DNA of 64,000 bases from Sphingobacterium sp. (GCA_031253985.1 JAIRVH010000172.1:1-64000), one strand, 5' to 3'. Shown: positions 8,886 through 18,838, numbered from the stretch's first letter. Notes: generated by a model not told the origin, from the letters alone. Made by a program: numbers and translations.

Positions 8886-9464
8886 ATGAACCAGCTATTT
8901 CCCATATTCGTCAAACTGAATCAGATTCACACCTTGCTCGTTGGAGGAGGAAACGTTGCATTGGAAAAATTTCAGGCACTTGTTTCTAATGACAAAGCAT
9001 TGAACTTAACAATCGTAGCGAAGGAAATCAATCCTTCATTTGAAGAACTTCTACAAGAATACCCTCAGGTTAAGCTGTATGTCCGTCCATTTGAGCCGAA
9101 CGATCTTATCGATAAACAGCTGGTCGTTGCAGCAACAAACAACACTGAGCTCAACGATCAGTTACGTAGTTTAACAATACAAGGTAATATACTGTTTAAT
9201 GCAGCAGACAAACCGGATTTGTGTGATTTCTACTTAGGATCAATTGTTAAGAAAGGTGATCTGAAAATAGCTATTTCAACAAACGGAAAATCTCCAACAA
9301 TTGCCAAACGTGTAAAAGAATTATTAAATGACCTTTTACCTGAAGAAATTGACGAAACTTTGTCACTGATGAGTGCCTATCGAGAGCAACTTAAAGGCGA
9401 TTTCGAGTTTAAAGTAAAGAAGTTGAACGAACATACCAAAAATATATTACGTTATGAACGTTAA
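8886..9464 (+). CDS. Precorrin-2 dehydrogenase / siroheme synthase (Met8-CysG N-terminal type)
   Basis: A 192-residue NAD-dependent enzyme that oxidises precorrin-2 to sirohydrochlorin and may also insert iron. The Rossmann motif LVGGGNVALEKFQAL is at residues 18-32. Then come VVAATNNTELND and the NAADKPDLCDFYLGSIVKKG segment typical of the CysG N-terminal domain. ISTNGKSPTIAKRVKELL is the conserved dimerisation and catalytic region. The last 11 bases overlap the start of cysH, so the genes are translationally coupled. A separate chelatase is not seen. Confidence 0.88.
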   Translation: MNQLFPIFVKLNQIHTLLVGGGNVALEKFQALVSNDKALNLTIVAKEINPSFEELLQEYPQVKLYVRPFEPNDLIDKQLVVAATNNTELNDQLRSLTIQGNILFNAADKPDLCDFYLGSIVKKGDLKIAISTNGKSPTIAKRVKELLNDLLPEEIDETLSLMSAYREQLKGDFEFKVKKLNEHTKNILRYER

Positions 9465-10155
9465 AGAAATCAAAGAAATTATTGGCACCAAAAAAGGAGT
9501 GGAGCTCTTACAAACGATAGCTGCAATATTTCCGAATGAAGTCGTTTTTTCAACATCTTTCGGTATAGAGGACCAAATCATTACAGAATGGATCGGTAAA
9601 AATAATATTGATATCGAAATATTCACATTGGACACTGGACGACTATTCAAAGAAACCTATTCATTGTGGAGTCGTACTTTGGAGCGCTATCAACTGCAAA
9701 TTAAGACCTACACGCCAGACACACACCTCTTAGAAGAATTCATCAGCAGAAAAGGCCCCAATTCATTCTATGAATCGGTGGACAATCGGAAGGAATGCTG
9801 CAGAATAAGAAAAATAGAACCGCTACAGCGCGCAGTCAAAGGGAAGAAAATTTGGGTAACCGGGATCAGATCTGATCAATCCGTCAATCGCCACGATATG
9901 GATTTTATCGAATATGATGAAGTTAATCAGATCATTAAAATCCATCCTTTATTTGACTGGACCTTTGACGAGGTGAAAAAATATTGCAAGGAGCAATACA
10001 TTCCCTATAACGTCCTGCACGACAAAGGTTTTCCGAGTATAGGTTGCCAGCCTTGTACCAGAGCGATACAGGAAGGTGAAGATTTCCGTGCTGGCAGATG
10101 GTGGTGGGAAGATCAAAGTAAAAAAGAATGTGGTTTACATGCTGTAAAATCTTAA
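9454..10155 (+). CDS. cysH: Adenylyl-sulfate (APS/PAPS) reductase CysH
   Basis: A 233-residue reductase that converts activated sulfate to sulfite using thioredoxin. The PP-loop region FSTSFGIEDQII and the LDTGRLF motif mark the family. Two cysteine pairs, C115-C116 (KECCRIRK) and C198-x2-C201 (GCQPCTR), predict a [4Fe-4S] cluster, as in APS-using enzymes. The catalytic cysteine is C226 in KECGLH. No APS kinase (CysC) is in the operon, which also points to APS as substrate. The start overlaps the preceding gene by 11 bases, and cysD follows after 52 bases. Confidence 0.9.
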   Translation: MNVKEIKEIIGTKKGVELLQTIAAIFPNEVVFSTSFGIEDQIITEWIGKNNIDIEIFTLDTGRLFKETYSLWSRTLERYQLQIKTYTPDTHLLEEFISRKGPNSFYESVDNRKECCRIRKIEPLQRAVKGKKIWVTGIRSDQSVNRHDMDFIEYDEVNQIIKIHPLFDWTFDEVKKYCKEQYIPYNVLHDKGFPSIGCQPCTRAIQEGEDFRAGRWWWEDQSKKECGLHAVKS

Positions 10156-10207
10156 AATATCAGGCATAAGCTCAAATTCATTAAATCAAATTTTATTATT
10201 TCAAAAA

Positions 10208-11098
10208 ATGGACTATTTAGATCATTTAGAAGCGGAAGCAATATATATATTAAGGGAGGTCGCTGGGCAATTTGAGAAACCTGCGTTACTATTCTCTGGT
10301 GGCAAGGATTCTATCACACTTGTTCACCTCGCAAAAAAAGCATTTAGACCTGGAAAATTTCCATTTCCATTAGTGCACATTGATACAGGCCACAATTTCC
10401 CCGAAACAATTGTTTTCAGGGATTCACTGATTGAAGAAATTGGGGAAAAATTGATTGTAGGTTATGTGCAAGAAAGTATCGACCAAGGCAAAGTGGTGGA
10501 GCAAAAGGGAAAAAATGCAAGTCGAAATGCTTTACAAACAGTCACCTTATTAGATACAATTTCGAAACATGGCTTCGACGCCTGTATTGGAGGTGCACGC
10601 CGGGATGAAGAAAAAGCCCGTGCGAAGGAGCGGATCTTCTCTGTGCGAGATGAATTCGGCCAATGGGATCCCAAACGCCAAAGACCTGAACTGTGGAGCA
10701 TATTCAATGGTAAAATAAACAAGGGTGAGAATGTACGGGTATTTCCTATTTCAAACTGGACAGAATTGGATGTCTGGAATTATATAAAACGTGAACAGAT
10801 TGCGTTGCCATCTATCTATTTTAGCCACGAACGGGAAGTTATCACACGCAATGGACAGTTAATGGCAGCTGCACCGTTTTTGAATATCGATGCTGATGAT
10901 GTAATCGAAAGCAAATCAGTGCGCTTCAGAACGGTTGGGGACATGACCTGTACAGCAGCTGTTGATTCAACCGCTACTGAACTCGATGATATCATCGCTG
11001 AGATAAAAGCGTCAACTGTAAGTGAACGGGGCGCCAGAATGGACGACAAAGTGTCGGAAGCAGCTATGGAAGAACGTAAAAAGCAAGGATACTTTTAA
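10208..11098 (+). CDS. cysD: Sulfate adenylyltransferase subunit 2 (CysD)
   Basis: A 296-residue small subunit of ATP sulfurylase that makes APS from ATP and sulfate with CysN. The PP-loop FSGGKDSITLVHLA is near residue 30. VHIDTGHNFPE, the GGARRDEEKARAKER block and FPISNWTELDVW are diagnostic for CysD. The length is close to that of the E. coli protein (302). It lies 35 bases upstream of cysN, as expected for obligate partners. Confidence 0.95.
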   Translation: MDYLDHLEAEAIYILREVAGQFEKPALLFSGGKDSITLVHLAKKAFRPGKFPFPLVHIDTGHNFPETIVFRDSLIEEIGEKLIVGYVQESIDQGKVVEQKGKNASRNALQTVTLLDTISKHGFDACIGGARRDEEKARAKERIFSVRDEFGQWDPKRQRPELWSIFNGKINKGENVRVFPISNWTELDVWNYIKREQIALPSIYFSHEREVITRNGQLMAAAPFLNIDADDVIESKSVRFRTVGDMTCTAAVDSTATELDDIIAEIKASTVSERGARMDDKVSEAAMEERKKQGYF

Positions 11099-11133
11099 TC
11101 CACATTTCAAATTAATACCTGATATTGACAACA

Positions 11134-12378
11134 ATGAATATATTGAAATTTATAACCGCTGGTTCCGTGGATGATGGTAAAAGCACCTTAATAGGCCGCT
11201 TGCTATACGATACCAACTCCATTTTGGATGATCAATTAGAAGCTATTCAGCGTGCTAATCGGAAAAACGATGATGGAACTGTAGACTTAGCGATATTGAC
11301 TGATGGCCTTAAGGCTGAACGTGAACAAGGAATCACTATAGATGTTGCCTATAAATACTTCCAGACAGATCATAGAAAATATATTATAGCGGATGCTCCC
11401 GGACATATCCAATATACAAGAAACATGGTAACCGGTGCATCCAATTCGGACCTGATTATCATTCTGGTTGACGCCAGAAAAGGAGTAATAGAGCAAACAA
11501 AACGGCATTCCTTCATCGCTAAATTACTGGCTATGAAGCAGGTTTTGGTTTGTATTAATAAAATGGATATGGTTGATTACAGTGCCGCGGTATACGAACA
11601 GATCAAAAGCGATTACTTAGCGCTGGCTAGCAATCTAGGGCTCAAAGATGTTGATTTCATACCCGTTTCGGCTCTAAAAGGCGATAATATCGTGCATAAA
11701 TCAGAACGAATGCTTTGGTATACAGGTGAGTCCCTATTAGATTACCTGGAAAATGTAGAGATACATGAACACGAAACAGCCAACTGGAGATTTCCGGTCC
11801 AATGGGTTGTGAGACCGCAAACAGATGATTTACACGACTATAGGGGATATGCAGGCCGCGTATTAGGAGAGGGGTTAACAGTGGGTGATGCCGTAATCGT
11901 TTATCCAGCAGAAACTTTTAGCACGATAAAAGCTATCGAATTAAACGGACAGCAACTTCAACGGGCTGAAAGTGGACAATCGGTTATCATTCATCTAAGT
12001 GATGATGTCGACATAAGCCGTGGGGATACGATTGCTAGCGTGGAAAATCCACCGAAATTCGAACGTAATATCCAAGCAAACTTGTGCTGGTTTGACAACA
12101 AACCTTTGGATACGGATCAAATTTACCTCGTTCAAAGTCACAGCAAATTAACGAAAGTTAAGATTGTTGATGTGCTTTACAAATTTGACATCAATACACA
12201 AGAAAAAGTTTATAATGAGACGGTCAAGCTTAATGATATTGGTCGTATTGCAATTAAATCTGCGGAAAATCTTGTATTTGATCTGCAAAATGAAAATGCA
12301 GAAAATTCGCAAGCTATTGTTATTGACCCACGGACAAATCTAACCGTTGGTGCTTTAATGATTCAGGCAGTCGACTAA
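11134..12378 (+). CDS. cysN: Sulfate adenylyltransferase subunit 1 (CysN GTPase)
   Basis: A 414-residue GTPase that drives sulfate adenylylation by CysD. The P-loop GSVDDGKSTLIGRLLYD, the switch region EREQGITIDVAYKYF, DAPGHIQYTRNM (G3) and NKMDMVD (G4) are all intact. The open frame reaches a TTG at 11125, but the ATG at 11134 gives the normal N-terminus MNILKFITAG, so I use it. There is no fused CysC kinase domain, and the protein is shorter than E. coli CysN (475). A strong terminator follows, closing the sulfur operon that begins at 6007. Confidence 0.94.
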   Translation: MNILKFITAGSVDDGKSTLIGRLLYDTNSILDDQLEAIQRANRKNDDGTVDLAILTDGLKAEREQGITIDVAYKYFQTDHRKYIIADAPGHIQYTRNMVTGASNSDLIIILVDARKGVIEQTKRHSFIAKLLAMKQVLVCINKMDMVDYSAAVYEQIKSDYLALASNLGLKDVDFIPVSALKGDNIVHKSERMLWYTGESLLDYLENVEIHEHETANWRFPVQWVVRPQTDDLHDYRGYAGRVLGEGLTVGDAVIVYPAETFSTIKAIELNGQQLQRAESGQSVIIHLSDDVDISRGDTIASVENPPKFERNIQANLCWFDNKPLDTDQIYLVQSHSKLTKVKIVDVLYKFDINTQEKVYNETVKLNDIGRIAIKSAENLVFDLQNENAENSQAIVIDPRTNLTVGALMIQAVD

Positions 12379-12416
12379 CATTTTTTTAACGTAAAATATT
12401 CAACCTAAATATTTTT

Positions 12417-12454
12417 CAAGGAACTCAGCGCATTTTTGAGTTCCTTGTTTATTT
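12417..12454 (+). terminator. Rho-independent terminator of the sulfate assimilation operon
   Basis: A perfect 11-bp stem, CAAGGAACTCA (12417-12427) with TGAGTTCCTTG (12437-12447), a 9-base loop and a T-rich tail (TTTATTTT). It lies 39 bases after the cysN stop. Confidence 0.85.
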
Positions 12455-12902
12455 TACAGGACTGACTCTTTAAGATGTAGGAATAACGATGGTCGGCACT
12501 AAATTATTGTATAAAGGGGATAGTGAACAACACTATTTAACATAATATAAATTATAATTATAATATACAAAGTAGTATTAAGTAGTTTAATCATCAGTAT
12601 TTTACTAAAAAATTATCAGAAAGCATTTAAGATTACATTATTATCAATTGCACAGCATATTTATAAATATTTTATTAAAAAGGATGATAATTCGACAATT
12701 AATACATTCAGTCGAATAAAATGCAGTCGTTCTGTTTCTATACAAAAATTTATACAACAAACACGTTACTTTAAACGACTTACGCGATATCTGAAATTTT
12801 ATCAAAAACGAATAATATTTGTAAATAATTAATGATTATTGATTTTTTATTAAAAAATATATAAATTAGTGCCAGCCAAAGGGAAATTTTACTAATTAAA
12901 AC
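12455..12902. other. AT-rich spacer upstream of glutamate dehydrogenase
   Basis: About 450 very AT-rich bases hold no convincing reading frame. They must contain the promoter of the glutamate dehydrogenase gene, but no full TTTG-N19-TAnnTTTG promoter was found. No tRNA-like or repeat structure was seen. Confidence 0.5.
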
Positions 12903-14234
12903 ATGTCAAAAAACTTTAACGAGTTCATTTCAATCGTTGAGAAACGCAATCCAAATGAACCAGAATTCTTACAAGCTGTAAAAGAAGTTACTGAGGATTT
13001 ATTTCCTTACATTACTGAAAACCATCCTGAATTTTTTGACCAAAAAATTCTTGAAAGACTTACTGAACCTGAACGTATTATATCTTTCCGTGTAACCTGG
13101 CTAGATGATAACCATCAAGTACAGGTTAATCGTGGATATCGTGTTCAAATGAATAGCTCAATCGGTCCGTATAAGGGCGGCCTACGCTTCGCTCCTTCCG
13201 TTAACCAAAGCATCTTAAAATTCCTCGCTTTTGAGCAGGTATTTAAAAATAGCTTAACGGGATTACCAATTGGTGGCGGAAAAGGTGGATCTGATTTTGA
13301 TCCTAAAGGTAAATCAGACAATGAGATTATGCGTTTTTGCCAAAGTTTCATGACCGAACTTTACCGTCATATTGGTGCAGATACAGATGTTCCCGCTGGT
13401 GATATCGGTGTTGGTGGCCGTGAAATCGGCTTCTTATTTGGACAATTTAAACGTCTTCAAAACAATTTTACTGGAGTTCTTACGGGTAAAGGTGAATTGT
13501 GGGGAGGCTCATACATCCGTCCAGAAGCGACTGGTTATGGCTTATTGTATTTCGTCGACTGTATATTCAAACATCAAGGAGAATCATTACAAGGTAAAGT
13601 TGCTACCGTATCAGGAGCCGGCAACGTGGCTTTTTTCGCTGTCGAAAAAGCGCTACAACTGGGTGCTAAAGTAATAACAGTTTCAAATAGCTTAGGAACA
13701 TTGTATGATCCTGACGGTTTTGATGCTGAAAAAATGGCCTTTGGTGCAACATTAGGAAGAAATTTGGATCAATACCCAGCTCGCTACCCTAATGCCCAAT
13801 TTTTAGCTGGTCAGAAGCCTTGGCAATTTAAATGTGATATCGCATTGCCTTGTGCAACACAAAATGAACTGGATGAATCCGATGCAAAAGCACTTATCGC
13901 AAATGGTTGTATCTGTGTTGCTGAAGGTGCCAATATGCCTTCTACTGCAGAAGCAATTAAAGTTTTTCTAGACGCTAAAATCAGTTTTGCACCTGGTAAA
14001 GCTGCGAATGCTGGTGGTGTTGCTGTTAGCGGTTTGGAAATGTCTCAAAACTCCATTCGTACACAATGGTGTACAGAAGAAGTTGACAATCGCTTAAAAT
14101 CCATTATGGAGAGTATCCATGAGACTTGTTTAAAATATGGTCAGGACAGTGGATTCGTAAATTATTTAAAAGGTGCCAATATCGGTGGTTTTATTAAAGT
14201 CGCCAATGCTATGAAAGCGCAAGGTATCGTATAA
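12903..14234 (+). CDS. gdhA: NADP-specific glutamate dehydrogenase
   Basis: A 443-residue enzyme that makes glutamate from 2-oxoglutarate, ammonia and NADPH. The substrate-binding region GPYKGGLRFAPSVN is followed by LPIGGGKGGSDFDPKGKSD with the catalytic lysine. DVPAGDIGVGGREIG and the Rossmann motif SGAGNVAFFAVEKA follow in order. Length matches the hexameric NADP-type family (about 445-450). The gene is monocistronic, with a long AT-rich leader upstream and its own terminator, which suits separate nitrogen control. Confidence 0.95.
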   Translation: MSKNFNEFISIVEKRNPNEPEFLQAVKEVTEDLFPYITENHPEFFDQKILERLTEPERIISFRVTWLDDNHQVQVNRGYRVQMNSSIGPYKGGLRFAPSVNQSILKFLAFEQVFKNSLTGLPIGGGKGGSDFDPKGKSDNEIMRFCQSFMTELYRHIGADTDVPAGDIGVGGREIGFLFGQFKRLQNNFTGVLTGKGELWGGSYIRPEATGYGLLYFVDCIFKHQGESLQGKVATVSGAGNVAFFAVEKALQLGAKVITVSNSLGTLYDPDGFDAEKMAFGATLGRNLDQYPARYPNAQFLAGQKPWQFKCDIALPCATQNELDESDAKALIANGCICVAEGANMPSTAEAIKVFLDAKISFAPGKAANAGGVAVSGLEMSQNSIRTQWCTEEVDNRLKSIMESIHETCLKYGQDSGFVNYLKGANIGGFIKVANAMKAQGIV

Positions 14235-14268
14235 TTAAGCCTTTTTCTAATCATATCATAATCCTGAG

Positions 14269-14300
14269 CGCTCAAATGCATTGCATTTGGGCGTTTTTTT
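14269..14300 (+). terminator. Rho-independent terminator of gdhA
   Basis: CGCTCAAAT (14269-14277) pairs with ATTTGGGCG (14285-14293) with one G-T wobble and a 7-base loop, followed by seven T residues. Confidence 0.85.
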
Positions 14301-14336
14301 ATACTTTTATGCTAAATTTAAAAACAAGAATTTCAC

Positions 14337-14582
14337 ATGAGATTAATAGCTGAACTTCCCCATCCTGATTGCAAGATTTCAATTTTTGGTATGAACCAAA
14401 AATTCATTATTAAGTTTGAACAAGGCAATTTAGAACAATCTTACAAAATTGCGGAAATGGATATTATTGGTGGTGTAAATGGCGTATTCGATTTGCTTGA
14501 TGAGGAATTTCTAAAAAGTGTAATCGATCAATTCGCATTGATGCGTCAATCTTTTAACAGTGCTTACGGTAGATACGAATAA
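14337..14582 (+). CDS. Conserved hypothetical protein, 81 residues
   Basis: A small soluble protein with no signal peptide or membrane segment. It begins MRLIAELPHPDCKISIFGMN and ends with a helical segment (EEFLKSVIDQFALMRQSF). The mixed strand and helix composition and normal codon use look like a real gene, and proteins of this kind occur widely in Sphingobacteriaceae. The function is unknown to me. It lies just after the gdhA terminator and 7 bases upstream of a small membrane protein gene, so the two probably share a transcript. Confidence 0.65.
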   Translation: MRLIAELPHPDCKISIFGMNQKFIIKFEQGNLEQSYKIAEMDIIGGVNGVFDLLDEEFLKSVIDQFALMRQSFNSAYGRYE

Positions 14583-14589
14583 CAGATTT

Positions 14590-14925
14590 ATGTTAAACTA
14601 TATATATTTTGCTGCATTTTGGGCGTGTCAGATTATCTCCTCTATCCTATTTAAGCTTGGGGGAATACATCCAAAGTATAAATGGACAGCATTGATTGTC
14701 GGAAATATTATTCTGCTATCTGCGAGCTGGTTCCTTGTACAACTATTTAAAAATGTTTCTCAGCCTATTGTCATCGCCTTATGCTCTGGCGGCACATTTC
14801 TAACCGTTCAGTTGGCCATGGCCCTGTATTTTAAAAGCCCTTTAAGCTGGCAGCAGGTCTTGGGCATGTTTGTCATTATTTCAGGCATGATTTTGATCAC
14901 TTTTGGAGGTAAAGAAACGACTTAA
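14590..14925 (+). CDS. Small DMT/EmrE-like membrane protein
   Basis: A 111-residue integral membrane protein with four hydrophobic helices (residues about 2-22, 29-50, 57-76 and 87-106). The pattern resembles half-sized members of the drug/metabolite transporter superfamily. There is no glutamate in the first helix, where EmrE has its essential Glu14, so multidrug export is not supported. The ATG at 14590 is chosen over the upstream frame extension because it starts directly at the first helix. Substrate unknown. Confidence 0.65.
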   Translation: MLNYIYFAAFWACQIISSILFKLGGIHPKYKWTALIVGNIILLSASWFLVQLFKNVSQPIVIALCSGGTFLTVQLAMALYFKSPLSWQQVLGMFVIISGMILITFGGKETT

Positions 14926-14949
14926 TCACTTGGGATTATAGATGGGATT

Positions 14950-15606
14950 TTATTTGTTGTAGTAAAACTCATCTATAACCTGCGAGCCGGCCAATTGCTG
15001 GTTAAACCGATCTAGATCATTCATTTTGCCCGAGATATCATACATTACTTCTAACTTCCCACTGATTTTCTCAATGACACGCCTAGTTGCTTTAATCTTA
15101 AAATCGAGTGCCAATTGTTCAAATTCATGTAAATGATAGAATTCGTTGGAGCTGAACTTAATATGAAGTGAACGGATCAGGTAATAACGCGCTAAGAGAA
15201 TCTCTATCCGTTGAAAAAGGGCAAGTATAACCACCATAAACACCGCAAAGGAGATAGCATATGCAAGCTGTCCCAGGCCTGCAAACATTCCGATCCCAGC
15301 TGTCGCCCAAATGACAGCAGCAGTAGTGAGACCACTGACCGATAATTTACCTTTAAATATGACTCCAGCACCAATAAAACCAATACCAGTTACAATATTG
15401 GCTGCAACACGGTCTGTACTGTTGCCTATAAACAAACAAGAAACAATGGTAAACATCGCTGAACCAAAGCAAATAAGCACCACCGTTCGAAATCCAGCGG
15501 ATTTGTTTCTGTATTCCCGTTCAAAACCAATTAAACTGCCGCACAAAATTGAAGTAAGGGCATTTAATAAGGGTTCACTACTCAGAAAATCAATAATACT
15601 TTCCAT
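14950..15606 (-). CDS. MgtC/SapB family membrane protein
   Basis: A 218-residue inner-membrane protein. The N-terminal half has about four or five helices with the family signature GSLIGFEREYRNKSAGFRTVVLICFGSAMF and GIGFIGAGVIFK. The C-terminal part (about 140-218) is a soluble ACT-like domain. The open frame extends to 15651, but the ATG at 15606 begins MESIIDFLSSEPLLNAL, the usual N-terminus, so I chose it. MgtC proteins have been linked to magnesium stress, acid stress and inhibition of ATP synthase; the role here cannot be read from sequence. Confidence 0.88.
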   Translation of the reverse strand: MESIIDFLSSEPLLNALTSILCGSLIGFEREYRNKSAGFRTVVLICFGSAMFTIVSCLFIGNSTDRVAANIVTGIGFIGAGVIFKGKLSVSGLTTAAVIWATAGIGMFAGLGQLAYAISFAVFMVVILALFQRIEILLARYYLIRSLHIKFSSNEFYHLHEFEQLALDFKIKATRRVIEKISGKLEVMYDISGKMNDLDRFNQQLAGSQVIDEFYYNK

Positions 15607-15676
15607 ACTAAACTTTTGCAGAAAGATTAAATATGGAGCCCTAATACACATTCATTGGGGCTCTATGTAATTTTGG

Positions 15677-18046
15677 CTATAAGTAGGCATATGTTATACC
15701 ATCGCCTCCACGATCCTGATGTTCATCTTCAAATCGGCTTACATGACTATATTTGCGGAGATAATCACGGATGAACTTGCGCAGAATACCATCCCCTTTG
15801 CCATGAATGATTTTTAAAGATGGATAACCTACCATTACGGCTCGATCCAGTACGCGTTCCAGTTCATTTAGCGCATCCTCTGTACGCATGCCTCTAAGAT
15901 CAAGTTCAGGTTTAAAATCTGCTACAGTGCCCGCAGCCAGTGATCTAGACAAACTTTTTGCAGTTTTCTTTCCTTCCCGTCCCTCTAGCTTAATCACATT
16001 CTTCCGCTTTTGTACGGTACGTAATTCGCCCATAGCAAGAATAAGGTTGTTTTTTGCAATTTCAACAATTTGTGCTTCGGCTCCGTTGTCTAAAATTTGA
16101 ACCCAGTCCCCAACAGTTAATTCTGTAGATTCTTGAACCTTTTCTTTGATGGCTTGCTTTGCCGGCTTTTGTTCTTTAGGCAGTACGGCCTGGAGTGCCT
16201 GATCTAAGTTATTGCGCAATTCCCGCGTCTTCTCTTTATCCGCTTTTGCAGATTTGATCTGAGCAACGGTATTTTCGATTAGCTTATTCGAATTTTTAAT
16301 GATCTGCTGTGCTTCCTCTTTTGCCTTTTTTAATATGACACGTTTGTTTTCCTCGAGATAGCTTTGTAGTTCAAGATATTCCGATTTAATTGACTCCAGT
16401 TCTTTCTCTCTTTTGTTAATTGCTACCTTTGTGTCAAACACTTCTTTCTTTTCTCTTTCGAGATCAATTAACAGCGTGTCAACTTTCTTCTGCTGTACGC
16501 CAATCTTACCTTTAGCCGATTCCAGAATATCTTTGCCCAAACCTATTTTCTGTGCAATTTCAAATGCATAAGAACTACCGGGTTTACCGATCTGCAAGAT
16601 ATACATCGGTTTCATTTCGCGATTGTCAAATAACATCGAAGCATTCTCCAATCCATTAGTATTACTAGCAAAGACTTTCAGATTTGAATAGTGTGTCGTC
16701 ACGACTCCCCTTATTTGTTTTTTGTTTAGCGATTCCAGTACGGCCTCGGCGATAGGTCCACCAAACAAAGGATCAGTTCCAGTCCCAAACTCGTCGATCA
16801 GGACCAAGGTGCGTCCATTCGCAAATTCAGTGAAATATTTCATCTTAGACAGATGGGCACTATAAGTACTTAAATCACTTTCGATGGATTGGTCATCACC
16901 TATATCTGCAAATATCTGTTTAAAAACACCTATTTTGGATGTCGGCTCAGCCGGAATCAATAAACCGGACTGCACCATAATCTGCAACAGCCCCACCGTT
17001 TTCATACAAACTGATTTACCCCCGGCATTAGGTCCCGATACTACGATGATACGTTGGATATTATCAATCTGAATATTCAAGGGAACAACAGTGTGATGCT
17101 GATTCAGGAGTAAAAGCGGGTGGCGACCATTCACCAGATTGATCTCGGCCTCTTTTGACAATTCGGGCATCTCGGCCTCAATATCCAGTGCAAAGAGCGC
17201 TTTTGCGCGCACAAAATCCACTTTTGTCAATAGACCATGGTAAGACAGCAATAATGGAATATGTGGACGGACTTTATCCGTCAATTCAACCAAAATGCGA
17301 ATGACCTCACGCCTGCGCTCAAACTCTAGATCTCTAATTTTATTATTTAGGTGAAACACCTCTTCAGGCTCTATATAAGCAGTTTGCCCAGTTGCAGATT
17401 CATCATGTATCAAACCTTTCAGCTTCCTTTTATTCTCTGCCAGAATAGGAATACAGAGCCGTCCATCCCGTATGGTGAGGTTCCCGTCTGCAGTCCAGCC
17501 ACTGTCTTGAGCAGTCTTAAAGATACTGTTGATACGTTTCATTGCCTCTTGTTCGGCACGCTGAATCTGCTGTGTAATTTCAAGTAGCAAGCGGGAAGCA
17601 TTATTTTTAAGTTTCCCACGTTCGTCAATAACCATCTCGATATCACGGATAATTCCTTTCTCGATCGGCAAATGTTCAAACAGCACTTCAAGATTGGGGT
17701 AAAGCCCCTCTCTTTCGTTAAAATAACGAATAATGGCATAAACGGTCTTGAGGGACAATAACACCTTAAAAAATTCCTCTTCAACCAAAAATGCGCCTTC
17801 TACCCTTGCCTTCTCGATAATGGATCGAAGAGGGAAAAAATTCTCAACAGGAAATGCATTATCATTGATCAAAAGATCTTTAAACTCGCTCGTTTGTCTT
17901 AAAAATCTATCAATTTGATCATACCGAGTTTGCGGTTGAATCTTTTCAACCAGCTCACGGCCTGAATCACTCAGGCATTTTTCTTTTATTTTATCTTTTA
18001 TCTCGGAAAATCCGAGTTTATCAATTGCATTTATTGGATATACCAT
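15677..18046 (-). CDS. mutS2: MutS2 ATPase/endonuclease (Smr domain)
   Basis: A 789-residue protein of the MutS2 family, which acts on branched DNA and, in some Gram-positives, on collided ribosomes. The MutS core carries Walker A GPNAGGKS at residues 338-345 and Walker B LVLIDEFGTGTDP. A long coiled coil (about 520-640) follows. The C-terminal Smr nuclease domain starts around residue 710 with LDLRGMRTEDALNELER and includes IIHGKGDGILR. The LDLR and HGKG motifs needed for Smr nuclease activity are both present. Length is normal for the family. Confidence 0.94.
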   Translation of the reverse strand: MVYPINAIDKLGFSEIKDKIKEKCLSDSGRELVEKIQPQTRYDQIDRFLRQTSEFKDLLINDNAFPVENFFPLRSIIEKARVEGAFLVEEEFFKVLLSLKTVYAIIRYFNEREGLYPNLEVLFEHLPIEKGIIRDIEMVIDERGKLKNNASRLLLEITQQIQRAEQEAMKRINSIFKTAQDSGWTADGNLTIRDGRLCIPILAENKRKLKGLIHDESATGQTAYIEPEEVFHLNNKIRDLEFERRREVIRILVELTDKVRPHIPLLLSYHGLLTKVDFVRAKALFALDIEAEMPELSKEAEINLVNGRHPLLLLNQHHTVVPLNIQIDNIQRIIVVSGPNAGGKSVCMKTVGLLQIMVQSGLLIPAEPTSKIGVFKQIFADIGDDQSIESDLSTYSAHLSKMKYFTEFANGRTLVLIDEFGTGTDPLFGGPIAEAVLESLNKKQIRGVVTTHYSNLKVFASNTNGLENASMLFDNREMKPMYILQIGKPGSSYAFEIAQKIGLGKDILESAKGKIGVQQKKVDTLLIDLEREKKEVFDTKVAINKREKELESIKSEYLELQSYLEENKRVILKKAKEEAQQIIKNSNKLIENTVAQIKSAKADKEKTRELRNNLDQALQAVLPKEQKPAKQAIKEKVQESTELTVGDWVQILDNGAEAQIVEIAKNNLILAMGELRTVQKRKNVIKLEGREGKKTAKSLSRSLAAGTVADFKPELDLRGMRTEDALNELERVLDRAVMVGYPSLKIIHGKGDGILRKFIRDYLRKYSHVSRFEDEHQDRGGDGITYAYL

Positions 18047-18067
18047 AGAAATTATCTTCTTAAATGG

Positions 18068-18838
18068 TTAAAGTTTCACCGGCGGCTTTATCCGCTGCGG
18101 CGGAGTAAGAACTGGCCTCTTTTCCAGTTCACTTGTTGTTGGCTGTGGCTCCAGAGGTTTTTGTGTCAATGCAGTATCCCTAACCGAAGTACCAGGTGTT
18201 GTCGGCGGAGAAACTGCATTTTTCTGCGGAGTAGGCATTTCAATCGGTAAATTTGAATTGCCTACAGACAGCTGATTCATTAAATAACCGTCCATGCTAA
18301 TACCAGTCTTTGATTGAATCCCTTTATTAAACAGTGAAGAAGATTCTCTAAAATTGAATTTCGACTTATTGGGCAAATAATGTATAAGTGCTGCGATACG
18401 CTCCTGATAGGCTTGCTGCGCACGCACTACACGATTGGTGCTATCCTGAATATGCATATTTTGGATAGAATCCCTCGTCCGGATGGAGTCCTGTTTTTTT
18501 CGTTCTATATCTGCATAAAACTTATTTTCCTTGGTCAGATTATCTTCCACTTTCTTATAAATAGCGGACATAACCTCTGCATCCTTACCATAATAGTCCA
18601 AATTCTTTCTGAAAGAGACCGAGTCTAAACCGTATTTGTCGAAAGTTACTTGATACAAAGGCAACATCACTTTGCGTGCACTATCAATCGGTAAAATATT
18701 GAGATAGGAATCAGTCAATTGAATTTCAGTAAGTGCGTCGACAAACTTACTTTGGGAGATAATATCTTTCCCCCCAGTTCCGACACAAGAACCAAATAAA
18801 AAAATCACTGCAAGTAGATTCAGTATTAATCGTAGCAT
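18068..18838 (-). CDS. DUF4296 domain-containing lipoprotein
   Basis: A 256-residue lipoprotein of a Bacteroidota-specific family of unknown function. The signal peptide MLRLILNLLAVIFLFGSC ends in a lipobox cysteine. The DUF4296 domain follows (FVDALTEIQLTDSYLNIL, then FRKNLDYYGKD), and then a charged helix and a proline-rich tail with P-x-P repeats. The ATG at 18838 is preferred over the longer frame because it starts the signal peptide. It is divergent from the yggS gene and just upstream of mutS2, which it may be transcribed with. Confidence 0.82.
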   Translation of the reverse strand: MLRLILNLLAVIFLFGSCVGTGGKDIISQSKFVDALTEIQLTDSYLNILPIDSARKVMLPLYQVTFDKYGLDSVSFRKNLDYYGKDAEVMSAIYKKVEDNLTKENKFYADIERKKQDSIRTRDSIQNMHIQDSTNRVVRAQQAYQERIAALIHYLPNKSKFNFRESSSLFNKGIQSKTGISMDGYLMNQLSVGNSNLPIEMPTPQKNAVSPPTTPGTSVRDTALTQKPLEPQPTTSELEKRPVLTPPQRIKPPVKL